This document shows positions 23,904 to 35,900 of a DNA stretch of 64,000 bases, piece by piece. The stretch is from Sebastes aleutianus. Lineage: Eukaryota; Chordata; Actinopteri; Perciformes; Sebastidae. The stretch's first letter is position 1. Every line of letters starts with the position of its first letter. Under the pieces are notes generated by a model that worked only from the letters and a program-made list of their open reading frames with translations, was not told the origin of the DNA and made no database searches. Location: contig CAKAKS010000067.1 in NCBI GenBank assembly GCA_916700875.1, positions 8,273,591-8,337,590 of the forward strand, given 5' to 3'. The position numbers were made by a program, and so were the translations under genes.

Positions 23904-26900
23904 ATGGAGAATTACTTCCAGGCCGAGGCCTTCAACCTGGACAAGGTGCTGGACGAGTTCGAGCAGAACGAAGGTGAGCTACTCTGTTGTTATTGGTGCG
24001 GAGACGAGACGGGGACAAACAATGAGTCACTGTGCTTGAGAAAGACGGATGGGACGAGGTGTAGCTGTGACATTGAGGTTTCTGAATAGCTGTGGTCAGG
24101 ATGCCGTTATGTAACCTATGAGTAAATTATCAAGGTGTCAGCCACCAACCAATGAGTTTGAGTAACATATACAGGTGGTGATTGAGGGTGTGCAGAAAGA
24201 GAGCAGGACTAATTGGATTATCAATTTCCCCTGGGCTTGTGTGAAACTGTGTAATTGGTGCAAGACAAGATTCTTTTTTTCTTTCTTCACACTTAATGCT
24301 CACAATAAGTAAAGAGATTGTGTCGGGGCCTTTTTGAAACGGTGCTTCCAGTGAGTTTATTTATGGTTATCGTAAAATAAACACACATTACTGAGCCGTG
24401 TATCTGCACACTCCAAGCTCTCCAGTACAAACAGTCTGCTTATTAGACAGGAAAGACTGCTCTTTTTCTGGATTTATGGCCGACGATGACCCCAGAAAAA
24501 TGCCAGTCCTCCACACACAGCATATTTTGGTGGTACTGTGAGCTCAGTGTGTATTTTGGCTGTGAGTGATTATCTGTGTGTCCTCTGCCAGAGATCCAGC
24601 TTGGCAGATTAACTCTGTGTGAGTGAATGTGTGTGTGCTTGAACCTATACTAAAACAGCTTAGCATGAATTCCAGTCGAGGGAGGAGAGCACTATACAGT
24701 AGCTGACACGGCTGTGTGAGAAAGTCCTTTTGAATAAATATTATAAGAATTTCCGCCAGTATTACACAGCATTCATGTGTCAGCTTGACTGACGGCTCCC
24801 AGAGGGGACTGAGCCGTTTGGCCCACTTTCTCAGAATTTCCCAGTCCATTCTCACACTAATTTCCCACTCCATGCCAACCTCATTTCTCAATTTGTCCCC
24901 TGGTTTGTTCTTGCCATTTTTAGCTCTTTCGATCACCGGTGAGTGTGTATCTTTGTGTTAGTTCTCTGTGGCAGTTCATTTGAGTCTTGCTGTTGTAGTT
25001 CATGATCTCGTTGCTGGTAGCCACTTCCTCTTATTTTCCGTCTCATGTCTTCAATGTGACAAGACATCTGCCAGCTATCCAAAAAATTAGGGTAAAAGGT
25101 CTTAGATAGATCAAATTATATGCAAATGCAGCAAAGTCACTATTGGATTAATAACCGACACCTCTTCACTGATGACTCTTCACATAAAAGTGATGTCAAA
25201 TAAGGCAACATGAGATCCATATAATCATCTGTTTTCCTCTCTTCTTTCTCTGCCAGATGAGCCAGACAATCCCATTCTCTCAGATGCCAAGTGGACACAG
25301 ATCCTGGCCCCGCCAGCTCACCTGCTCTCTCTGAACCCCGCCTTGGCCAACACAGACCTCAGCCCACAGGAGAGTCCGCTGCCCTTCAAAACTTTCCCTG
25401 ACTCCTCCTCCACCGCCTCCCCGGGAGGCGACCCTAAAAGACATCCCGGTCCCGAACCTCCATCCTGGGTAGAGGAGAGGCCGGCAGACGTCCACAGCCC
25501 ACCCCTCCCGCAGCCAAACATCGGCAAACTGGTGGGCACAGAAGACCTCTCGCCGCCCCCTGTGACGGCCTGTACTGTTGTGGAGAATGGCTGCCCTGCC
25601 AGCCCTGCAAGCCCACAACTGGATGGACTCGGCAAGGAGATAAATTCTCCTCCAGACAACCAGCCTGGTGCTTCTGACCAGGAGGCTAAACCTCATCAGG
25701 AGGACAGAACCGCCCCAGCAGGAGGAGGAGGCTCCACAGTCAGTCAGACTCACTTTACCTTTGAGGTTGGATTAGGACACGAGGACAAAACTCTGTCTCT
25801 GAAAATTTCTCCAAATGTGAAACCAACAACACAAAATGGGGAAGATGTCAAAGAGGGGGCCTGTACAGCTGTTTTACAGGACAATGGTCAAGAAAAACAA
25901 ACTGTAAACTTAAAAGAGGAGCAGGTAGAAAGTTTCTTGAATAGGGGGAGAGACGTTCAGGTTGGTGGTGAGGTGGAGGAGAATGGTGTATCTCCTCCTG
26001 ACAGGGTCGGAGTGGAGGAGAAGGAGAGGAGATGTGGTCCAGAGGGACAGATAGACCAAGTCCTCAGAATAACAAGCCTTCCCAATGGTTTGGAGCAGGA
26101 GAGCAGTAACCATTCCAAACTTAAGGACACAGAGGAGGAGGAGGCGGAGGAGGGTTTTTCTCCCTCTCCTGTCCCCTCCAAAGAGGACTCTGTCACTGAG
26201 GAGAAAGAAATGGAGGAAAGCAAGCAAGAGAGCGGGGATGGAGGAGCAGTGGGGTCAGGTAGCATCCAACCAAAACTCAACAACAATCGGCTGCAGCCGG
26301 TCAGTGTTCCCTACGGAGGGGCACGACCAAAGCAGCCGGTCAGCCTCAAGCTCCAAATCCCACAGCCGCTGTCGGGCCAGGTCCAAAATCAGCTCGGCAC
26401 GTTAGCCGTCAGCAGGAACAAAAACCAGGAGAACCAGTGTCGGAGAGGCACGCCCTCTGAAACTACGCCCACTGGGCCTGATCAGAGTGCAGTCGGGGTG
26501 AATGGAGATGGCGTTGTCCACTCTCCTCCCCTGATGCCCTCGGAGAGCCCAGACAATGACCTCCAGGCAGGCCAACAGGGCACTCTGTCCAGGAAACCAG
26601 CCAGCTCCCTGGGAGAGGTTGCCCCTGTGTGGGTGCCTGACTCCCAGGCTCCCGTCTGTATGAAATGTGATGTCAAGTTCACCTTCACCAAGAGGAGGCA
26701 CCACTGCAGGGCCTGCGGCAAGGTCAGTGCTAGAGCTGCTTTTATGTGAGCATCTAAAATAAAACCCTGTATCATGCTTAAAAACAATGATTATAGCAAC
26801 CTGGGCCATTTCTGTTGTTTGGTGATTTATGGGTTGTGTATTTATAATAATAGTAAGACAATGTGCTGTCGCTGAAGTGCAGCTACACACAAAAATGATG

Positions 26901-29900
26901 TTCTACTAAAGGATCAACAGAAAAGGATAATTAAAGAGACTCAATTTTGCACAAATTTTAAACAATCATCCAGATGTGAATCAGAAACAGGAACGCATAC
27001 ATGTCCTAACCCTACAACAGCCTGCATAGACTAATAGACCAGAGGGCAGTACATCTATGAGATATATATTGTTTTAAAGAGAAAGGTGCATGACATTGTA
27101 AAACTCTTGCCAAAAAGCTTGCTTGCCTGTTACTATGCTGTTATCATTATTGCTTTCTCCACCTGCTTGTTCTCCAAAATGTTCACACCTCTCATGGGGG
27201 TTTTGTCAAAGGGCATTCTGGGAATTGCCAAATGATGTTGGCCTTTCAAGGTAGGGTTAAGGACTTGCAAAATACGTCATCACAAAATAACTCCTAAACT
27301 CACTAAACGTCATATAGTAGCAACGTATTATGTGTATGACAGAGAATTGAGGTTTGTTTCCTTTACATTTATCCATTACATTTCTTTCTTTTTTTGTCGG
27401 TAAAGATTTGTTTTTATTGAAAAACAGATGTTGGTTAATTTAAAGTGCAATTGTGATATGTTGGATATATAAAGTTTTCCATTTGTACATGAAAAAAATA
27501 ATTTAAATGAAAAGAAGAGGAAATAAATAAATGAAAAATATATTATAAAACAATATATACACAAAATATACAATATATATGTACAAAATATATGTACAGA
27601 TACATAATAAAATAATAGTTAATATATATTTAACAAAAAAAATTACATTACATTTCGATTGTAGGGATTTAGCTGATGCCTTCATATTATTTTCTTGATT
27701 ATTTGTTTGGTCTATAAAATGTCCGAAAAATCTAAAAAACTTGTAACCCAAGGTGAGGTCTCAAAATCACTTGTTTTGTCCGACCAACTTATTCACTTTA
27801 ATGTGACATAAGACAAAGAAAAGCAGTGAATCTTCACAATTTAGAGGCTAGAATTATTTCAGCAGTTAATTGATTCACAAAAGGGAAGCTGATTAATTCT
27901 CTTTAGATCGACTAATTTATTCATCAATCAATCATGAATATCATCATCTATAATAGACACAAACCTGTAATGTATGACAGTCAAGCAGTTATCATTTTCC
28001 AGGTCAAATAAATTGTACATAAATAAAATAACACAACTGCAAACAAAACAGGATAAATAAGTGCTTCTTAACAAAAGATAAAAATCATGCATGCAAGGAG
28101 AAAAACATGAGAAATGCATTTCCACTTTTAAAATGCACAAGAAGGTTATATTCCAAACAGGGAATATTATTAAAGGAGCTTTGCTGGACTCTGTGGAGTA
28201 AAGGAGGTAAATCAGGTGAAGTGCTTTGATAGGTGTTCCTTTTTAGGCCTTTTTTTTGCAGATAAACTCAGTGGGTGTGTAGGTAGCTTTCCAGCATTAT
28301 GGAAACCCACACATGCAGCGGGGTGTCCGCACAGTGCTTTAAAGAGAAGATGTGGTCGCTGACACTGCACTGGAAAATCTCTGGACTGCTACTTAATTTC
28401 CCATGGTGGTAAACAAACACACTCTCTGCCACTTGAGCAGGGAGGAGCTGGCACTGCAGTAATACTGACACCAGCACTGGGGCCGCAAACAATAGACGCA
28501 GCGGGATCCTCCGTGCACCCACCACCAGACTGGTACATCCACAAACCAGTTTATGATGGTGCAGTGAGGATCTGAATGTGACTGGATAATGATGTGTAAT
28601 GAGGTGCATTGAATGTAAAGTGCCCTGTACGTAGCTGCAGCTCGTCGAAGCCCTTCGCAAAGTACAGGAAGTCAATATCCATAAAATGGTACATTTGCTG
28701 CACACTTAATCACAACTTAAAATCAATTTGTAGAAATGTTTTTCATCCGGTGTGCTCATCCTTTTGTACGAATGTGGTACAAATAATATTTGTTTTCTTT
28801 GTGGCTGTGTTTTTAAGGTGTTCTGTGCGACGTGCTGCAGCCTGAAGTGCAGACTCATGTACATGGACAGGAAGGAGGCTCGCGTCTGTATCACCTGTCA
28901 TTCTGCTCTGACGAGTGGTGAGCATCAATGCAAGTAGAAAGTTAGTTCTTTCCAACCTATATGTTGCATTCATATGTATGTGTATGTATGTAAATGCAAC
29001 TGAGGATTCTGCTCCATTTAAATAGACTTAAATCATTCAAAATGTGATGAGAGAAAGCAGAAAAGGTTCAAATAATGGTTTACGAATAAATACTTTTTTA
29101 CTTTATACTTTATCCGCCACTTTTTAAATCTATGCGCTAAATGAAGGAATAATATTTTAGATCTTGTGTCATTGAATGTCAATATAATTTACATAAAAAA
29201 ACATTTTATGCATGTTAAATTCCAGAGTTAGCTTCCGGAGGTGGGAGGGTACTGTAGTACACAGTACTGTACTGTACTTTGTTATCATCTACAGTGGTTA
29301 TTTGCATAAAAAGACACAATTCAAATGATTATGATTATTTAAATATTTGCTATTTAATATAGTACAGTATCTTTCCATTAGTAGTTTTAATGATGGATTT
29401 AATGATTAGGAACTTAAACAGGTCATAATTCCCTCTCTAATATCTCTCTTATATTGCTGTGAAAACATCTCCTTCAAACTACTGTATTTATTCAAGTTTC
29501 TCGCCAAAAACGTCATTTTACGAGATTACATTTGAGCACATCATGATAAAGTTAGAATTTACCTTCGCCCAATAGTCATTTTTACTGTGAATACATGAAA
29601 GCATCATAATGTAACTCAATGGAGCCTCCGTAAACATTAGTAGCTCTGTTATTTAGCCAAAGAAGACTGTGCTGCTTGTCGGCTGCTAACAGGAAACTTT
29701 ACTAACTCTCCTCCTGCTGATTTAGACACGGATTTGTTGTTCACAGTGTAGCATTATCAGGGAAAAAATAGCGTGCGTCCCCTCAGCTTTAGTAGTAGTG
29801 CAACGCTTTTGAGAAACGTGATACAGCGTGTGTATTGCGCTACGTCATTGTGTATGTGTAACTGTCGGAGAGCATCAATACAGAGGAATCGATAGTCACA

Positions 29901-32900
29901 GGCATGAGATGCCAAGCAATCGCACAATTAGGAACCGGTTACTACACGGTCTGAAATTAGCAGCTGCCACCCAACAAATGCAGGTAAATTGTTGGCAGTG
30001 ACGCTAGTTTCAGACTCTGTATTAAAACTCAACGTACAGTATGACTGGTTGTTCAACTCTCTTTCTCTTGACAGAAATGAATTCTTTTCAACAGGAAAGT
30101 GCAGCAGTGTTATGATTATTGTATATTTATGTAGAGTGTTATACTGTATGCAGTGTGGTAATGGGGCACAGCTACTGTATAAATAGGCCTTTTTCACAGC
30201 AGAGATTTTGACCTGTAATAGTAGGAAAAGCACAGGTGTAGTTAATAACATTAATTAGATGATAGGCTTGCTGGGCCACTTACTGGAACAGAGCCCTCGT
30301 TAATGAAATGAGTTACACCTGTGCTAGTCATACTATGACAACTCCAGTTGTGTGCTGAGGAAAAAACACTGTTAATCTTCAGAGATATAACACTGTATGG
30401 GAATACTATTAATATTCACTGATATTGGCTTTAAAATGCAATAAACTTGTGGAAAAATGTGTGTAAGGTAAGTCATCATTTTATTACCAATATTTGTCTG
30501 TTTATAGATTTGGCTTTTTTCTTCTTTTTTTTCAAAAAGCGCAGTCCCCCATCTCAAACATGTATCACCTGTTTACATGTAGGATTTGATGTGTGGTTTT
30601 TAGACTAATTACACATTTTTCCTGATGGTGTTTTATGTCTCTCTCTGTCAGCTCAATCATGGGAAACTCCGGCCACTGGATGCAACCAGAGTCCGAATCC
30701 CAACAACCCAGCGGAGTACTGCTCCACCATCCCCCCTTTGCAGCAGGCCCAGGCCTCTGGGGTGCTCAGCTCGCCTCCTCCTACCGTCATGGTGCCCGTT
30801 GGAGTCCTGAAACAGGCTGGCAACGAGGGTACAACCTTTACCAAGAATAAAAATGCTCTTGGCACTTTATTTTTCACCTGCAGTGACATTCTGTCCCCAC
30901 TACTTTTTAAAGAAGTATTTGCATACAGTTTTCATAACCTTGTGGTGCTTCACTGTGGATCTCTCACCTTCAGGGACTCTGACGCGGGAGCAGAGGAGGG
31001 TGTGGTTTGCTGATGGGGTGCTACCTAACGGAGACACAGCAGAGTCCCCCAAACCTCCGACCTCCAGCCCGGCCCCCTCGCAGTCACTGGCCATCTCCAC
31101 GTATTCAAACAAATCCTCCACGTCTGAATCCTCAGAGGTAGGCTCGGCACGACAAACATTCACCCACAGCTAATGCTATTAGGTCAGCTTGTTATGGTCA
31201 TATTAGCTACTCTGAAGCCACAAAGAACTCTTTCTGTGGGATTCTTGGTGGTTTACTGGCTGGGTCACAGACTGCGGTAAGCTTAAAGGAAACATTCCTT
31301 GTTTGCTTTATCAGAATTAGAAATCCCAGTAGACTGAATGCTTAATGGAAACTACGGTAAAGTTTGCCTCACAACAAATAACAGAACAGCAAGTTGAATC
31401 TGATTGTTTGTGTGGCCGTGCTGCTTGTACACTCATTGGACTTGAATGCTGCCTCTCAGGATGATTCATGGCCTGTTGACCAGAATGATTGTTGAAGCTT
31501 TTAAATGGCTTTATCTCAGATGGCCTGATGATGCTATGCAGACAGAAGTTGAGTATAAAATCTGACTTTCACATGACATCATGAAAGTCATACTGCCATG
31601 AACTCAGTAACACATGGATTTAAATTTACTGCCAAAGGTTTCACTCACAGTAAAGTGACTTCTCCAGTTTATTAGTAACAGTGGCAAAGTGGTGATCCAT
31701 TGATACACAGGGGCTCCTAGTGTTTTCATAGTTTAGCACCTTATAATGTACCAAACAAAAAGACTTAGGGTGCTTTCACAAGCCAACCTTTAGTCAGTTT
31801 TAATCAAACTTTGGTGCAGTTTTTTTTTTTGTCAGTCGTGAACGCAGTAATTATACTCTGGTGTAGAACAAAACAACTGGTCCGGGACCACTTGCGAGAG
31901 GTGGTCTCAGCGAACCCTAGTGTGGTTCGATTGCGGTGAGGACATAATCCAACCCGATTTCAGGAAGTGAACCAAAACGCAGGCTGCCTGGGCGGGCATT
32001 TGTTGAGATGGACACAGGTAAACGACAGCTTAACATGAGACGGAGAGGACTGACCTGGACTTCTGTAAAAGTCCGATGTTTTGATGATGCTTGACATCTG
32101 GGCCAAACAGAACATACAGAATATGCTAAATAAAAAATAGGCTGACCCGAATGCTTCGAAGCTTCGACAGTTGCCATGGTAATCGACCTCCAAATCAGTA
32201 TTCGAATGCTTCGTTTTGATTGTATTTTTATATATATATAAGTATGTTATAATAATATATAAATCATAAAATAGTCCATGAAGACGGATATCGCTGTTTG
32301 TGGTGTGTAGAGGTGCATGTGTGTACAGTACTGTGGCAGGGGAGATGGAGACAGACAGACAGAAGAACATGTCAGCCTGCTGCGCCGTGCAGCGAAGCAA
32401 AGCTTTGAATACCTTCGAATAATTTTCACCGAAGCTTCAAAGCCTGAAATATGGTATTCGAGACAGCCCTAGTGACTTTATAAAATCATTGGAGATAAAC
32501 TGGAGGAGAAGGGATTCGTGTGCACTGTAGATCCGTGCCGAGTCAATGTGGAAAAAGTTCGGCCCTGCTCCATCGTAGTCACCCCTCAGCACATATTATT
32601 TTTTATTTGGTCTGCTTTGATTTGTGCACTGTGAAACCGAACCAGACTAAATGGAATACAAACAAAAAGTTTCAATTTCACTCCGATTCGGACTAGTCAA
32701 ACAGACTATGGCTCGTGAACGCACCCTTAAAGGCAAGAGTGAGAGAACATTCGGTTCAGTCCAGTAAAAACATTAAAACGGGACTCCTTCAGTTTTAGAC
32801 ATCTTCTGTGGCTCTGAAGGAGCTTCATCAAATCTGAGGAAAGTGACATCACTGAAGTAATCTCATTTTGGTCTTGGAGACAACACGTTTCTACGTCATT

Positions 32901-35900
32901 TGTCAATGTAACAAAAGATGCTATCAATGTATGTCCAGCGTTTGTGAGTGAGTTGCACTTGTACTAGGAATTAGAAGTTAGGATAAATTTGGCCTCTGCA
33001 GAATTAATCTTGTGTCCCAGCTAAAAAAAAAAAGAAAAGTGAACTTAATTGTTTTTTTAGTAATAAAAGTAAAAGGACCCAGATGTATCTCACAGCCATG
33101 AAAACCCTTTTGGATACTGCATCTCACTGTGTGTTATAACGTACATCTCACCCTACACCCCCGCCTCTCCTCTCCACCCCCAGGCAGCTCATACCCCTGT
33201 TGCGCCGGTGGGCAGCCCCGTGGGCAGCTCCCTCAGTCTGATCCCGGAGGAAGGGCTGCCTCCCATCCTCATCTCCACCGGAGTCAAAGGAGGTACGGGA
33301 GGCCACATCACAGGTGCTTGCCCTCATCCTCACCATTCTGCTGCCTCCTCATTGCTCCGTCAGCTGCTGTGTTTGTGCTTGTTAAGTGTGTTTTACATGT
33401 GCTCTTTATCACGGCTCATGTTTCGACCACTCATTGCCAACAGGGGAGGGGGGGGGAGGATTTGTTCATGGGAATGCAGTGATGTTATAAAGAACTGGGA
33501 GGGTTTCTGTTATCTAGGTCTGATCATCATGTCCTCTTACCTCACATGTGACTCCTTTATCATCCTCACTCCGGGCATCTCCACCCCTCTCTCATCCTCG
33601 GCTTTTCCTGTCCGTTTATCTAACTTTACCTCGGCTCCTCCCTCCACCCTCCTCTCCTTCTTGTGCTCCACCCCGCCTGCAGACTATGCAGTGGAGGAGA
33701 GGCCGTCGGAGATCGTCCTCATGCAGCAGCTGGAGGAGGGAGGCCCAGACCCCCTGGTCTTCGTGCTCAACGCTAACCTGCTTGCCATGGTCAAGCTTGT
33801 CAACTGTGAGTAACCCAGTCAGTGCCTTTCTACCATTTAAAGCAGTGATTTTAGGGCATTCATTAAAAAAAATGCTAATTTACTTTTGGGAGAGCAAAAA
33901 TCAGTGTGTGGTTCTGCTTTTAAATGATTGATTTCATGATGGAAAATGGGGAAAATACATATTTGTACTGAATACATTTTTAATTGTGCCTGATTAAGCT
34001 TTTGTCTGTGAATTACCGAGTAGCCAAAATTCAGGTTCTTCTTTTTTGTATGTCATGTATGTATATGTTAGGGCTGTCAATCGATTAAAATATTTAATAA
34101 TTTAATTTATAAATATATTAATCACAAATAAATTACACCTTTTTTAACTGTTCAAAATGTACCTTAAAGGGAGATTTGTCAAGTATTTAATACTCTTATC
34201 AACATGGGAGTGGACAAATATGCTTGCTTTATGCAAATGTATGTATATATTTATTATTAGAAATCAATTAACAACACAAAAAATGACATATTGTCCAGAA
34301 ACCCTCACAGGTACTGCATTCAGCATAAAAAATATGCTCAAATCATAACATGACAAACTCAAGCCCAACAGGCAACAACAGCTGTCAGTGTGTCAGTGTG
34401 CTGACTTGACTATGACTTGCCCCAAACTGCATGTGATTATCATAAAGTGGGCATGTCTGTAAAGGGGAGACTCGTGGGTACCCATAGAACCCATTTTCAT
34501 TCACATATCTGAGGTCAGAGGTCAAGGGACCCCTTTGAAAATGGCCACGCCAGTTTTTCCTCGCCAAAATCAGTGCAGGTTTGGAGCGTTATTTAGCCTC
34601 CTTCATGACAAACTAGTATGACATGGTTGGTATCAATGGCTTACTTAAGTTTTATAGTTTCATATTATGCCAGTATCTTCACTCTTGCTTTAAAATTAAG
34701 CCCGTTATGACCTAAAAATCAGTTGTTGCATTAATGCGTTATTAGTGGCATTAAATCTAATAAACGTTAACACGTTATTATCGCACTAACTCTGACAGCC
34801 CTAGTTTTAGCCAAATTTTTTTTATAACCCATTATTTTTTATTATTATTCCTTTATGGAATATGTAGCAAGGGATCATTTCTCAGTGAATTCAAGTTTTG
34901 TGATTAATTTGATCATTTATTAGAGAATTCTGCTGCATATTGTATAATCTGTGCACAGGGATAGAATTACAAGACGTTAAGTTGGCCCTCTTAACTCCTA
35001 TTAGATCTCATGCTGTATGTGAAGTGCTTTGCTGGATATTCATTTATTCATCCATGCACTTAGAAGGTATGAAAATTTAACATATAAGCTTTTTTGGCAT
35101 CGCAATGGAGGAAAAAAAATCACTTTTAAAGACTGATCTGACATGAGAAGAATTTCCTCAACTTAAAATGGGTTCATTCACAGTGTGTTTTGCTCTATGT
35201 GCAAAGATGATGATACTTGAGTAGTTTACATTTATAGAGTTTACCTAAGGATCAAGACGTGCATTTAATTTCACTCAGCAAATGTAATCTTGTTGCTGGT
35301 ATCGCCGTTGTGTTAATCTGACAGCAGTCAGTTCAGACTTGTATTGGAAGCGTTACAAAAGTGTTGCTAAGTCTGAAATAGTAAGATTGCCGTCGTGTTT
35401 ATTCAGACACGAGACAATCATGGATCGTAGGAAATGTTTATGGCTCTGATGTAACTCTGTGTCTATCTCCTATATGTCTGATGTGACAGACTAGTTTTCT
35501 GTTCTTTCAACCCATAGATGTAAACAGGAAGTGTTGGTACGTGACGACGAAGGGCATGCACGCCGTCGGCCAGGCAGAGGTGGTCATTCTGCTCCAGTGT
35601 CTACCTGACGAGAAGACCATCCCGAAAGACGTCTTCACCCACTTTGTGCAGCTCTACCAGGAGGCCCTCAGTGGTAAGAACGCAATCAACAGCTCCACCA
35701 GGAGGCACACTGTGAAATTAGTCCACCTCCACCGTGGGCCCCTCTGGGGGAGATAGCAGCTCATTAGTAGTTCTGTCCACAGGTGTCTACCTGTCTCAGT
35801 CAGGTGCTGCCCAGTTAAAAATGAGCTAAAGTGATAAAGTAGTATAATGAAAGGGGAAAATGTTCATGCTCTACTTTTTGTTCCGTAGAGACGACGGGTG

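Noticed and set aside
25280..26890. Several 60-160 aa minus-strand ORFs
   Set aside because: They are antisense shadows of the large zfyve9 exon, which is strongly supported on the plus strand.
34385..34567. Small ORF whose peptide recurs at 54751-54939 (shared GFYGYPRVSPLQ)
   Set aside because: Both lie in hAT MITE copies. The shared peptide simply follows from DNA similarity of the repeat; other copies have the same frame broken.
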